The position numbers were made by a program, and so were the translations under genes. Positions 1 to 8,565 of a stretch of DNA of 64,000 nucleotides are shown piece after piece (positions within the stretch are counted from its first letter, which is position 1; the number at the start of each line of letters is the position of its first letter). The DNA is from Peptococcaceae bacterium 1198_IL3148 (GTDB lineage Bacteria > Bacillota > Desulfotomaculia > Desulfotomaculales > Desulfohalotomaculaceae), in the NCBI GenBank assembly GCA_036763105.1, contig JBAIYS010000012.1:1-64000 (forward strand). The letters run 5' to 3'. The notes beneath the pieces were generated by a model. It was not told the origin of the DNA and did not search any database. It saw nothing but the letters and a program-made list of their open reading frames with translations.

Positions 1-1
1 T

Positions 2-850
2 TGCCCCTTGAGATGCAAGTGGTGTTCCAATCCGGAGGGTCTGGAAAGGAAATATCAGGTGATGTTCAAAGAAGATTTGTGTGTTAACTGTGGCAACTGT
101 ATTCCTATTTGTCCCGCCCACATCCATAATTTCCAGGACACAACAGGTGGCCCGAAGCACAAAATAAACAGAACCGTTGATTGTGTTGGTTGCAGAAAGT
201 GTGAAGCTGTATGTCCGAAACAGGCACTATCTGTGGTGGGCTCGGATAAAACCATTTCCCAAGTGATGGATATCATCCAGCAGGATATGCCTTTCTACAT
301 GAGCTCAGGCGGAGGAGTCACTCTTGGAGGAGGGGAAGTGACAGCCCAGCCGGAATTTGCCACCAACCTGTTGACGGAATGTAAACGGCTGGGCATTCAC
401 ACAGCCATTGAAACCTCTGGCTATGCAAAATTAGACAACCTGCTTCTGATGGCTCAGTTTATTGATTTGTTCCTCTATGATCTTAAGCACATTGACTCAG
501 AGCGACATTATGAACTTACCGAGGTACCTAATGAACGTATTCTGGATAACCTAACGGAACTTATCCACCGGGGTTACCACGTGAAAGTCAGGATGCCCCT
601 TATAAGGGGGCTGAATGATAGTGAAGAAACCATCCGCAGAACCTTGGAGTTTCTACAGACTTTCAAATATTATAAAAACTTTTTAGGTATAGACTTGCTT
701 CCTTATCATAAATTGGGCATCAACAAGTACAAGCAATTGGACATGCAGTATGCCATTACTGAAGATTTGAGTTTCAAAGCAGAAGAGTTAAATAAAATTG
801 AAGAGTTTATTAAGGGTTATGATCTAAAGGTGGAAGTAATTAGACATTAA
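2..850 (+). CDS. Glycyl-radical enzyme activating protein (radical SAM), 5' partial
   Basis: This is a radical SAM activase that would install the glycyl radical on a partner lyase encoded just upstream, outside the window. The reading frame is open to the left edge, so the N-terminus is missing. The first visible residues, CPLRCKWC, form the CxxxCxxC motif that binds the SAM cluster. Two ferredoxin-type clusters follow (CVNCGNCIPICP and CVGCRKCEAVCP), the usual insert of activases for choline TMA-lyase, glycerol or propanediol dehydratase and similar enzymes. The glycine-rich SAM-binding stretch GGGVTLGGGE is intact. It heads a microcompartment operon and ends 24 bases before the first shell gene. 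The sequence style resembles CutD (choline), but that sub-family call is inference; membership of the activase family is secure. Confidence 0.92.
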   Translation, partial: CPLRCKWCSNPEGLERKYQVMFKEDLCVNCGNCIPICPAHIHNFQDTTGGPKHKINRTVDCVGCRKCEAVCPKQALSVVGSDKTISQVMDIIQQDMPFYMSSGGGVTLGGGEVTAQPEFATNLLTECKRLGIHTAIETSGYAKLDNLLLMAQFIDLFLYDLKHIDSERHYELTEVPNERILDNLTELIHRGYHVKVRMPLIRGLNDSEETIRRTLEFLQTFKYYKNFLGIDLLPYHKLGINKYKQLDMQYAITEDLSFKAEELNKIEEFIKGYDLKVEVIRH

Positions 851-874
851 ATGCTATGGATCGGAGGGAATTCT

Positions 875-1228
875 ATGGGAGTGGGCGGTGAATTTGATAA
901 AAAACGTATTATTCAAGAATCTGTACCGGGTAAGCAAGTTACTTTGGCCCATATCATAGCTTCCCCTGTACAAGATTTATATGAACGCTTGGGTATTGAA
1001 GAGAAAGGTGCCGTTGGAATTTTAACCCTAACCCCCTGTGAGACAGCAATCATAGCAGCAGATATAGCCACCAAGACATCCGCTGTAGAGATCGGTTTCC
1101 TAGACCGGTTTACTGGATCCCTGGTGATTTCCGGGGATGTTGCCAGTGTGGAATCAGCCATGATTGCTATAAATGGCACCTTGGAAAAGCTGTTAAGCTT
1201 TACCCCGGCCCAAATCACGCGCACATGA
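875..1228 (+). CDS. BMC shell protein, EutS/PduU/CutR type (circularly permuted)
   Basis: A 117-residue microcompartment shell protein. The segment [20 protein letters not shown] is the N-terminal hallmark of the permuted EutS/PduU group, followed by a BMC core with [20 protein letters not shown]. Members of this group form bent or beta-barrel-capped hexamers in Eut, Pdu and choline compartments. I chose the ATG at 875 because CGGAGGG lies 7 bases upstream; an earlier in-frame ATG at 851 has no ribosome binding site. Its last codons overlap the next gene at ATGA, so the two are translationally coupled. The family assignment is strong, and the exact position in the shell is inferred. Confidence 0.9.
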   Translation: MGVGGEFDKKRIIQESVPGKQVTLAHIIASPVQDLYERLGIEEKGAVGILTLTPCETAIIAADIATKTSAVEIGFLDRFTGSLVISGDVASVESAMIAINGTLEKLLSFTPAQITRT

Positions 1229-1677
1229 AAAAACGGATCTTGGTGGTGGGGCCAAGCAAAGCTGGTAAAAGTAGCCTAGTGAATATTCTAAATGATTCCA
1301 CCAAACCATTGAAAAGTACCCAGGAAATTTTTTACGGCAAAAACACCATTGATACACCTGGTTCCTATATAGAAAACCCTTCGATGTACAGGTACCTAAT
1401 TGCCACGGGGCAATCAGCATGCCACGTGCTAATGTTAATAGATCAATCCAGACCCATTGAGGTATATCCGCCGGGCTTTGCCAAATCCTTTACCTGCCCG
1501 GTCTCCGGGGTCATTACCAAGATTGATTTAGCTTCGGAAAATGCCGAGCTATGTGTTGAACAGCTAAAAAGAATTGGTATTAGTAAACCTTTTTTTCGGA
1601 TTTCTATAAAAGATGATATAGGCATAAAAGGCTTAAAGCACTATTTACTTGGAAAACTAGAAATCCTTAAAAAGTGA
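1225..1677 (+). CDS. EutP/PduV-like small GTPase
   Basis: A 150-residue Ras-like P-loop GTPase. Walker A is GPSKAGKSS (residues 9-17), the switch II DTPG is at 43-46 and the base-specifying TKID is at 98-101. The length and position inside a microcompartment operon point to the EutP/PduV family. PduV has been linked to the outer surface or movement of Pdu compartments, and some EutP proteins have been described as acetate kinases, so its role here is open. The start overlaps the stop of the shell gene (ATGA). It is followed by a gap of about 60 bases with a fresh Shine-Dalgarno for the next gene. Confidence 0.88.
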   Translation: MKKRILVVGPSKAGKSSLVNILNDSTKPLKSTQEIFYGKNTIDTPGSYIENPSMYRYLIATGQSACHVLMLIDQSRPIEVYPPGFAKSFTCPVSGVITKIDLASENAELCVEQLKRIGISKPFFRISIKDDIGIKGLKHYLLGKLEILKK

Positions 1678-1735
1678 TTTCATCATATATATAATCTGGT
1701 CGCGGGACCTAAGGAAAGGGAGGTAAGGCAATGAA

Positions 1736-2395
1736 ATGAAATTTATCACCGAAATGGAATTGCGAGATTTATATAAGATAGCTCCCTTTACCACCTATGC
1801 CCTGGAACCAGATACCAGGATTACGCCGGGGGCAAGGCAATTTCTTGTGGACCACCGGGTCACCTTAGTACAAGCCCAGCCCATTGCCAGCAGTAAAAAG
1901 AACGGCGATCAATCTAAGCGGGGACAAGAAAGCTGGTCTATCCTAAGGCTACGACGGAAAATGGAGAGCATTGAATCGCTGTTTATGCTAATTACCGCCG
2001 AACTTTTATACTCCGGGGCGGTGGATCTGGCTGACGAAATCCAAGCCCTGGGCAAATGTTTTCGGGAGATCAAAAGGGCTGAGCGGGAACAGTTAACCCC
2101 AGAAGACATTCAGTTTTGGGGTTGGTCAGAACAAGAAATTAGAGCAAGACCCACAAATTTGGAATTTGACATAAGTGACTATCACCTAGGGTTGGAAAAT
2201 GGCAAAGAACTTACCATATTAAACTATTTACGGACCTCACTTCGCGAGGTGGAACCGGCCATTTTAGAAGCCTATTGGGATGAGGATAAACAAGCTTGCC
2301 TACGGCAAGACCTAATCGATCAGCTTTATTTAAGCATTAATAAACTCTGCATAATGATGTGGAAATGTCTGGGGGGACAAAAATGGAAGGGGTAA
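1736..2395 (+). CDS. EutT-like protein (cobalamin adenosyltransferase family, metal motif absent)
   Basis: A 219-residue protein. Its N-terminus (TEMELRDLYK, then PDTRITPGARQFLVDHRV) and its C-terminus (NYLRTSLREVEPAILEAYW, then a helix ending LCIMMWKCLGG) resemble the two ends of EutT. EutT makes adenosylcobalamin for ethanolamine ammonia-lyase. The adjacent Cys pair and CxxC cluster that bind metal in classical EutT are not visible; the few cysteines are scattered. A B12 enzyme is not expected in a glycyl-radical compartment, so this may be a repurposed or vestigial relative. The ATG at 1736 is preceded by GGGAGGT; an ATG five bases earlier runs into a stop after two codons. Its 3' end overlaps the EutJ-like start. 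Confidence 0.72.
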   Translation: MKFITEMELRDLYKIAPFTTYALEPDTRITPGARQFLVDHRVTLVQAQPIASSKKNGDQSKRGQESWSILRLRRKMESIESLFMLITAELLYSGAVDLADEIQALGKCFREIKRAEREQLTPEDIQFWGWSEQEIRARPTNLEFDISDYHLGLENGKELTILNYLRTSLREVEPAILEAYWDEDKQACLRQDLIDQLYLSINKLCIMMWKCLGGQKWKG

Positions 2396-3225
2396 ATCCG
2401 TCTTTTCAATACTGCGATCAAATGGTTCGTGATTTTGAGAAGGTCATCAAGACACCCATATTGAATAAATCCTCCGTTTATTACACCGGTATTGACTTGG
2501 GAACAGCCTACGTTGTACTGGCAGTTTTGGATGAAAATTACCAGCCTGTTGCTGGGGCCTATCGCTTTGCCAGTGTTGTCAAAGATGGTATGGTGGTGGA
2601 CTACATCGGTGCCATTCGGATAGTCAAAGAACTTAAACAAGAGCTGGAGCAAAAACTGGGTATAGAGCTGGTTTATGCAGCAGCGGCCCTGCCACCGGGA
2701 ACCTTTGACATTGACTCAGGTGTCATTAAGCATGTAGTGGAAGGGGCCGGTTTTGAAATTACTAACTTGTTAGACGAGCCTACGGCGGCCAATGCGGTAC
2801 TGAAAATAAAAGATGGTGCCATTGTAGATATCGGTGGTGGCACCACCGGGGTAACCATTCTAAAGGATGGCAAGGTGACTTATGTTGCCGATGAGCCTAC
2901 AGGTGGCACGCATTTCTCACTGGTAATTTCTGGGGCATATAAAATGCCCTTTGACGAGGCGGACCAATATAAGCGAGATTTTAAAAACCATCGGGAGTTA
3001 ATCCCGGTGTTACAGCCGGTAATCGAAAAGGTATCATCTATTATCAGCCGGCATGTTAGCCAATATCAAGTGCAAGAAATCTATCTAGTGGGTGGAACCT
3101 GTTGCTTAGAAGGAATTGAAACTATTATCGCCAAACAAACCGGCCTTCCTACTTATAAACCGCAAAACCCTATGTTTGTGACACCCTTGGGAATTGCACT
3201 GAACTGCACACAGGAAAGCCTTTAG
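2383..3225 (+). CDS. eutJ: EutJ-like actin/Hsp70-fold ATPase
   Basis: A 280-residue actin-fold ATPase of the EutJ family, the presumed chaperone of microcompartment operons. The phosphate-1 loop GIDLGTAYVVLAVLD is near residues 30-44, and the second phosphate loop VDIGGGTTGVTIL is near 150. There is no substrate-binding domain as in DnaK, which agrees with EutJ length. The ATG at 2383 follows GGGGGG at 2371-2376 and lies 13 bases inside the end of the EutT-like gene. Client proteins are unknown; folding or reactivation of encapsulated enzymes is the usual proposal. Confidence 0.88.
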   Translation: MEGVNPSFQYCDQMVRDFEKVIKTPILNKSSVYYTGIDLGTAYVVLAVLDENYQPVAGAYRFASVVKDGMVVDYIGAIRIVKELKQELEQKLGIELVYAAAALPPGTFDIDSGVIKHVVEGAGFEITNLLDEPTAANAVLKIKDGAIVDIGGGTTGVTILKDGKVTYVADEPTGGTHFSLVISGAYKMPFDEADQYKRDFKNHRELIPVLQPVIEKVSSIISRHVSQYQVQEIYLVGGTCCLEGIETIIAKQTGLPTYKPQNPMFVTPLGIALNCTQESL

Positions 3226-3242
3226 ATGGGAGTGACCACTGC

Positions 3243-3554
3243 ATGGAATACCGCATGATAAAATCCCCGTCCCGGGGAACCTTAGATATTCTGTTGCGAC
3301 GTAAAGGTTCTGCTTCAACCACCCCCATAGATAACTATGATGCCATCGGTCTGATTCAGGGGCGGCTAATCGATATGGTCTTTGCTGCAGATATTGCCGA
3401 AAAGGCCGCAGGGGTAGTGGTGGAGGACATTAAAGGTCATTGCCCACAGAATCTAATTATGATTGCCATATTCGGTGATACCGCCTCGGTGGAGGCAGCC
3501 ATCACAGAGATAAAATATAAATTGAAAGAAATAAAAACAGGTGGTACTTTATGA
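3243..3554 (+). CDS. BMC-H shell protein with N-terminal extension
   Basis: A 103-residue shell protein with one BMC domain beginning at about residue 33 (AIGLIQGRLIDMVFAADIAE) and ending in the DTASVEAAI helix. About 30 extra residues precede the domain, rich in Arg and Ser. The usual BMC-H pore loop between strands is replaced by a different sequence around GHCPQNL, with one cysteine, so the pore is probably unlike that of PduA. The ATG at 3243 has GGGAG about 10 bases upstream. The stop overlaps the next start (ATGA). The fold is clear; the sub-family is not. Confidence 0.82.
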   Translation: MEYRMIKSPSRGTLDILLRRKGSASTTPIDNYDAIGLIQGRLIDMVFAADIAEKAAGVVVEDIKGHCPQNLIMIAIFGDTASVEAAITEIKYKLKEIKTGGTL

Positions 3555-3811
3555 TAGCAGCAAAGGTAATTGATAACATCTGGGCAACCAGAAAAGCAGA
3601 CTCTCTAAGAGGGCTGAAATTTATGCTGGTGGAGGTCATCGGTGGTACTGAGGCTGGTCGCCTCCTCATAGCTGCGGATACCATCGGTGCCGGTATTGGT
3701 GAACGAGTTCTGGTCTGCACTGGTAGCTCCGCCCGCAAAATGCTGGATAGAGATAATATACCCATTGATGCTGTTATTGTAGGCATCATCGACGAGGACT
3801 GTTTGTTTTAA
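3551..3811 (+). CDS. eutN: BMC-P vertex protein, EutN/CcmL/PduN family
   Basis: An 86-residue pentameric vertex protein that closes the icosahedral corners of the shell. The typical pattern is present: MIAAKVIDNIWATRK at the start, LVEVIGGT in the OB-fold, AADTIGAGIGERVLVCTGSSAR in the middle and DAVIVGIID at the end. It is coupled to the preceding shell gene by a 4-base ATGA overlap. It is the only vertex gene in the visible part of the operon. Confidence 0.95.
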   Translation: MIAAKVIDNIWATRKADSLRGLKFMLVEVIGGTEAGRLLIAADTIGAGIGERVLVCTGSSARKMLDRDNIPIDAVIVGIIDEDCLF

Positions 3812-3832
3812 GAAATCCGGAGGTGGAAAAGC

Positions 3833-5167
3833 TTGGATTTGCTGAACTTAATTAAGGCTGCAGGAGTTATCGGGGCTGGGGGAGCTGGTTTTCCGACTCA
3901 CGCCAAACTAACCTCTAAGGCCGAGTATATATTGCTTAATGGAGCTGAATGTGAGCCTTTGCTTAGGGTGGATCAGCAATTGATGGAGCTGTATCCCGAT
4001 CAAATTATCAAGGGACTGGAAGCCACCGGGAGGTATATAGAAGCCCGCAAAGCCTTTATTGGTATCAAGGGTAAGCACAAGGAAGTCGTTGCCCTCTTGC
4101 GAGAAAGAATCGCCGCACTGGATCTGGCAAATTATATGGAAGTGATGGAACTCCAGGATAGGTATCCGGCTGGTGACGAGCAGGTTCTTGTTTATGAACT
4201 TACAAAAAGAGTTGTTCCGGAGACAGCCATTCCGTTAAAAGTGGGCTGTGTAGTGATCAACTCAGAAACAGCATTGAATATATTTCATGCCATTGCCGGC
4301 AAACCTGTCACCGAAACATATGTTACGGTGGCAGGGGATATCCCCCGTCCCATGACTGTAAAAGTACCGGTGGGCCTAGCCCTGCGGGAATTATTTAAAC
4401 AATGCGGAATAGATAACTTGGATGATTATGCCGTGATAGATGGCGGACCGATGATGGGTTCTGTGTTGACTGACCTAAATGGACAGGTAACGAAAAAAAG
4501 CAAAGGCTATGTACTGCTTAAAAAAGAGCATTTCCTCATTGGCAGAAAATCTGTCAATATCAACCAAGCTAGGCTGATCGGTAAAACTGCCTGTGAGCAG
4601 TGCCGGATGTGTACCGATTTGTGTCCCCGTTATCTATTAGGACATAATATTCAGCCGCATAAATTAATGCGAGCCATTAACTATAACCTGGACATTAAAG
4701 AACAACAAATAGCTCAATTGTGTTGTGAATGTAATGCTTGCGAATTGTTTTCTTGCCCCGTCAATTTGCATCCCAAATCAGTCAATGTTCATTTTAAGAA
4801 AAAGTTGGCAGAGCAAGGCATTCGTTATCAACCGACCCAGGTGGAATTCAAACCCCGGGCAGCCAGGGAATACCGCCTGATCCCAAGCAAACGCCTGATT
4901 GCCAAAATTGGTTTAACAACTTTTGATAAACCAGCACCCATGACTGAGATGGATTTTAATCCGGAAACCATAGAAATTCCTTTAAGACAGCACATCGGAG
5001 CACCTGCTATACCTGTTGTAGCTGTAGGTGAACAGGTAAGAGCTGGTCAACTAATTGCAAAGGTTCCAGACAATAGTCTTGGGGCTGCGGTGCATGCCAG
5101 CCTCGATGGAACCGTTATCGAAAGTACAGCTAATTCTATCGTGATAAAGGTGGGTTCTTATGTATAG
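3833..5167 (+). CDS. pduS: PduS-like (RnfC-family) flavin/iron-sulfur electron carrier
   Basis: A 444-residue protein of the PduS/RnfC family. The N-terminus has the glycine-rich loop GVIGAGGAGFPTHAK that binds FMN/NAD in RnfC-like proteins, followed by an SLBB region and two 4Fe-4S motifs, CEQCRMCTDLCP (Cys254-264) and CCECNACELFSCP (about 297-308). A C-terminal biotinyl/RnfC-like hammerhead follows. In Pdu compartments PduS is described as a cobalamin reductase; in B12-free glycyl-radical loci it more likely shuttles electrons across the shell with the neighbouring PduT-type protein. It starts at TTG 3833 behind CCGGAGGTGG. The end overlaps the PduT-like start by 8 bases. Confidence 0.9.
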   Translation: MDLLNLIKAAGVIGAGGAGFPTHAKLTSKAEYILLNGAECEPLLRVDQQLMELYPDQIIKGLEATGRYIEARKAFIGIKGKHKEVVALLRERIAALDLANYMEVMELQDRYPAGDEQVLVYELTKRVVPETAIPLKVGCVVINSETALNIFHAIAGKPVTETYVTVAGDIPRPMTVKVPVGLALRELFKQCGIDNLDDYAVIDGGPMMGSVLTDLNGQVTKKSKGYVLLKKEHFLIGRKSVNINQARLIGKTACEQCRMCTDLCPRYLLGHNIQPHKLMRAINYNLDIKEQQIAQLCCECNACELFSCPVNLHPKSVNVHFKKKLAEQGIRYQPTQVEFKPRAAREYRLIPSKRLIAKIGLTTFDKPAPMTEMDFNPETIEIPLRQHIGAPAIPVVAVGEQVRAGQLIAKVPDNSLGAAVHASLDGTVIESTANSIVIKVGSYV

Positions 5168-5708
5168 GGCAATAGGAATGATCGAACTTTCAAGTGTTGC
5201 AAAGGGGATTTATGCCACAGATCTGATGTTGAAAACGGCCTACGTGGAAATAGTCAGTGCAACCTCTGTCTGTCCCGGAAAATATATTGCCATCATCCAT
5301 GGAGACGTTGCTGCCGTAGAAAACTCCATCAGTGTGGGTGAAGAAACAGCAGGCGAGTATCTAATCGATAGCTTTATTTTGCCCAATGTTCATCCAGCAA
5401 TTTTCCCGGCCATTACGGCCACCACCATACCGGATGAAAAAGGGGCACTGGGCATTATGGAGTCTTTTTCCATGTCCTCCATGATTATTGCAGCCGATGC
5501 TGCACTTAAGGCTGCGGATATACAAGCCCTAGAATTACGCTTGGGCAGAGGACTTAGCGGCAAGGCTTATTTCACTTTCACCGGAGATGTTGCCGCCGTG
5601 CAGGCATCTATCGATGCCGGTAAAACACTGATCGCTGAAAAGGGCCTATTGGTAGATGTGGAGGTAATTCCTTCCCCTTCCGACAGATTGTGGGAATCAC
5701 TGTACTAA
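5160..5708 (+). CDS. pduT: PduT-like tandem-BMC shell protein with Fe-S cysteine
   Basis: A 182-residue BMC-T protein made of two fused BMC domains (about 3-90 and 95-180). In the first domain the loop reads SVCPGKYI, which places the cysteine at residue 38. This is the residue that in PduT trimers coordinates a 4Fe-4S cluster in the central pore. Together with the overlapping pduS gene, this suggests a conduit for electrons through the shell. It starts at ATG 5160 inside the end of pduS. The cluster itself is inferred from the family, not seen. Confidence 0.9.
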   Translation: MYRAIGMIELSSVAKGIYATDLMLKTAYVEIVSATSVCPGKYIAIIHGDVAAVENSISVGEETAGEYLIDSFILPNVHPAIFPAITATTIPDEKGALGIMESFSMSSMIIAADAALKAADIQALELRLGRGLSGKAYFTFTGDVAAVQASIDAGKTLIAEKGLLVDVEVIPSPSDRLWESLY

Positions 5709-5756
5709 TAAAGGTCAATGCTTCACGGACAAAGGCCAGCGAAAGGAGGTGTTTCC

Positions 5757-6437
5757 TTGAAAAAGCTTGTCTGTGCGGACGCCGTCGAAACAGCGGCGGA
5801 AAATGGACAAAAGGTGTTCTATGTAGAGTGTAATACCATCATCACACCCGCTGCCAGGGATCTAGCCAAGGAACTGGGTGTAGAATTTGCAGATGCTTCA
5901 TCTTCTTCAGAAATGCACAGATATAATGATAGTGCTCTAGGCAAGAAAGTATGCCAGGATAAATCCATAGATAAGGATTTGATTGTTCAAATCGTAAAAG
6001 CAGTGTTAGCCAGCAGCCTCTTGGCCGGCAACTCTACTGAATATCCAGGACCACCCTTTCAAGCAGAGGGTGACCCGAAAAGTGGACTAAAAATTGTGCG
6101 TGGCAGGTCGGTGAAATACCAGCCCTTCGATACCGGGGATCCCAGTGCCAACGTAGCTTACCGTGAAGTGATCAGCAAAGCTAATTCTCAAATGAGCGCG
6201 GGCTTTTTAACCATTGAGAAATCAAGCCTTGATTGGGAATTGTGCTGTGAGGAGATTAACATCATTCTCGAAGGAAACCTATCCATAACAATGGATGGTG
6301 TAACCTATGAAGCTTACCAGGGGGATGTACTTTTCGTACCGAAAGGTTCCAAAGTAACCTGGAGTTCTTCGGGGTATGTGAAGCTCTTTTACGTAACCTA
6401 CCCGGCAAACTGGTCAGATCTGATGGCGCAACCATAG
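5757..6437 (+). CDS. eutQ: EutQ-like cupin protein
   Basis: A 226-residue EutQ-family protein with a variable N-terminal part (about 1-110) and a C-terminal cupin fold (about 125-215, with ILEGNLSITMDGVTYEAYQGDVLFVPKGS). EutQ of enteric bacteria has been reported to have acetate kinase activity, which would finish the acyl-phosphate to acid step and regenerate ATP. It is the only candidate for that step in view. The start is TTG 5757 behind a full AAGGAGGT; the 13 codons of open frame upstream have no signal. The N-terminal part echoes the EutT start (PAARDLAKELGVEF), a known similarity of EutT and EutQ heads. Confidence 0.85.
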   Translation: MKKLVCADAVETAAENGQKVFYVECNTIITPAARDLAKELGVEFADASSSSEMHRYNDSALGKKVCQDKSIDKDLIVQIVKAVLASSLLAGNSTEYPGPPFQAEGDPKSGLKIVRGRSVKYQPFDTGDPSANVAYREVISKANSQMSAGFLTIEKSSLDWELCCEEINIILEGNLSITMDGVTYEAYQGDVLFVPKGSKVTWSSSGYVKLFYVTYPANWSDLMAQP

Positions 6438-6448
6438 GAGGTTAGGCT

Positions 6449-7039
6449 ATGCAGGCCCTTGGACTAATAGAAACAAAAGGTCTTATTCCTGCCATTGAAT
6501 GTGCAGATGTGATGCTAAAAACGGCACAGGTGGAACTGGTGGAGAGAACCTTTGTTGGCAGTGGACTGGTAACCATAACGGTAACCGGTGACGTGGGAGC
6601 TGTGAAAGCCTCGGTGGAAGCAGGGGCGACGGCGGTTAAAAGAATAAATCCTTTGTCCTTGATATCCCAACACGTCATTCCCAGACCCCATCCGGATGTT
6701 GAAGGAATTCTAGGGGGAAAAGAAAATACTACCGAGGAACCACCAATGCCTGAGCCACCCCAAGATGAGCCGGGCTTGGCTCAAAAACCTGTGCAAACAA
6801 CAGAAAATCCAGAGCAAATGCCGAAGCATTTCAATAAAGAGGCCTTTGATGCCTTTGTAGAAGAATTTGGACTTGAAAAAACCATTACCGTCCTGAAAAT
6901 GCTACCCGTGGTAAAACTACGGAATTTGGCAAGGGAATACAAAGAACTGGACATAGCAGGCAGAGCCATATCGAAAGCAAAAAAAGACTTACTTGTAAAG
7001 AAACTGGCGGCGCATTACCAAAAGGAAACAAATAAATAG
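6449..7039 (+). CDS. BMC-H shell protein fused to a C-terminal SAP/Rho-N-like domain
   Basis: A 196-residue protein. Residues 1-90 form a canonical BMC-H domain ([20 protein letters not shown], then VIPRPHPDVEGIL). Residues 95-125 are a Pro/Glu-rich linker. Residues 128-190 form a small helical domain with KLRNLAREYKELDIAGRA and SKAKKDLLVKKLAAHY. The helix-extended loop-helix spacing and the basic second helix resemble SAP, HeH or Rho-N nucleic-acid-binding motifs. EutK, a BMC protein with a C-terminal winged-helix-like domain, is the closest known layout. RBS AGGAGGTTA precedes ATG 6449. The role of the extra domain is unproven. Confidence 0.88.
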   Translation: MQALGLIETKGLIPAIECADVMLKTAQVELVERTFVGSGLVTITVTGDVGAVKASVEAGATAVKRINPLSLISQHVIPRPHPDVEGILGGKENTTEEPPMPEPPQDEPGLAQKPVQTTENPEQMPKHFNKEAFDAFVEEFGLEKTITVLKMLPVVKLRNLAREYKELDIAGRAISKAKKDLLVKKLAAHYQKETNK

Positions 7040-7078
7040 TTTTTATACAAATAAGTATCTGGAGAGAGGGATAGTAAT

Positions 7079-8557
7079 TTGGAAACATTCGATTATGATT
7101 TGCAATCGGTGCAAGAGGCCAGAAATCTTGCCCGTCAGGCCAAACTGGCACAAACTGAACTTGCAAAATTTGATAGCGGGCAGATTGACAAGATAATTTG
7201 CAATATGGTAAGGGTAGCGGAGGAAAATGCAGTTTCCCTAGCTAAAATGGCAGTGGAAGAAACAGGTTTTGGCAAGGTAGAGGATAAGACCTTCAAAAAC
7301 CAGCTTGCCTCCACCGAACTATATAAATTTATCAAACCCATGCAAACCATTGGGATTATAAACGAGGATAAGGCCAACAAAGTGGTGGAAATTGCTGAGC
7401 CGGTGGGACTTTTAATGGGGATTGTTCCATCAACCAACCCCACATCTACAGCTATCTATAAAGCCATTATTGCCATTAAATCCCGTAACGGCATAATTTT
7501 TTCACCCCATCCTTCGGCCCTGAAATGTACATCCCAAGCAGCTAAGTTGATGCACGATGCAGCAGTGGCCGCAGGCGCGCCTGCCAACATTATTGGTTGT
7601 ATCACCAAGCCATCTATGGTTGCAACTAATGAACTAATGAAATGCGATGAGGTGGACATGATTATTGCCACCGGTGGCACTGCAATGGTTAAGGCCGCCT
7701 ATAGCGCGGGCAAACCAGCACTGGGTGTAGGCCCGGGCAATGTGCCGGCCTATATTGAAAGAACTGCCAATGTGCAAAAGGCAGTTAGAAATATTATTAC
7801 CAGTAAAACCTTTGACAATGGCACCATCTGTGCCTCCGAGCAAGCGGTAATTGTGGAGGAATGCATGCGGGATCAGGTTATGGAGGAGTTCCGGCGTCAG
7901 GGTGGCTACTTTATGAGCCCCGAGGAAACTGAAAGGGTTTCCCAAAAATTGTTTGTTCGCGGCCATGCCATGAATGCTAAGTTTGTAGGACGCTCGGCAG
8001 CGGTTATTGCAGAAAATGCCGGTATAACCATTCCCCCAGGAACGAAAGTTTTGCTGGGTGAACAAAAGGGTGTAGGCAAAGATTTTCCCCTGTCCTTTGA
8101 AAAATTAACAACTGTACTAGCCTTTTACACAGTAAAAGATTGGGAAGAAGCTTGCGATGTGTGCATCAAACTATTGAAAAATGGTGGTGTGGGTCATAGC
8201 CTTGCCATTCACACGGAAAACCCCGAAATGGCTATGAAATTTGCCATCAAACCGGTGTTTAGAATCCTAGTAAACACACCCTCCACCCATGGTGGCGTGG
8301 GTGTCAGCACTGGGCTGGCTCCTGCTTTCACACTGGGTTGCGGTACCTGGGGCGGAAGTGCAACTTCCGATAATGTAACCCCTATGCACTTAATTAATAA
8401 AAAACGTGTTGCCTACGGAATCAAGGAGTGTGCAGAAAATACCAATACTTCCGATTCAGACAGCGTGGCACAGGTACTGAGCAATAGTGCCATCGGTGAA
8501 GATCAGATTATGAATGTGGTAAATGAAGTCATTGCGCTATTGCAAAAAAAGAGGTGA
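7079..8557 (+). CDS. CoA-acylating aldehyde dehydrogenase (PduP/EutE type)
   Basis: A 492-residue microcompartment aldehyde dehydrogenase, converting aldehyde, CoA and NAD to acyl-CoA and NADH. The catalytic cysteine is C251 in NGTICASEQ. The cofactor region has TNPTSTAIYKAI and GGTAMVKAAYSAGKPALGVGPGN in the order typical of PduP/EutE. The last 24 residues form a separate amphipathic helix (GEDQIMNVVNEVIALLQKK) joined by a Ser/Asn/Asp-rich linker, as expected of a C-terminal encapsulation peptide. It starts at TTG 7079 behind GGAGAGAGGG. It is immediately followed by, and nearly overlaps, pduL, its metabolic partner. Confidence 0.94.
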   Translation: METFDYDLQSVQEARNLARQAKLAQTELAKFDSGQIDKIICNMVRVAEENAVSLAKMAVEETGFGKVEDKTFKNQLASTELYKFIKPMQTIGIINEDKANKVVEIAEPVGLLMGIVPSTNPTSTAIYKAIIAIKSRNGIIFSPHPSALKCTSQAAKLMHDAAVAAGAPANIIGCITKPSMVATNELMKCDEVDMIIATGGTAMVKAAYSAGKPALGVGPGNVPAYIERTANVQKAVRNIITSKTFDNGTICASEQAVIVEECMRDQVMEEFRRQGGYFMSPEETERVSQKLFVRGHAMNAKFVGRSAAVIAENAGITIPPGTKVLLGEQKGVGKDFPLSFEKLTTVLAFYTVKDWEEACDVCIKLLKNGGVGHSLAIHTENPEMAMKFAIKPVFRILVNTPSTHGGVGVSTGLAPAFTLGCGTWGGSATSDNVTPMHLINKKRVAYGIKECAENTNTSDSDSVAQVLSNSAIGEDQIMNVVNEVIALLQKKR

Positions 8558-8565
8558 CAACTAAG

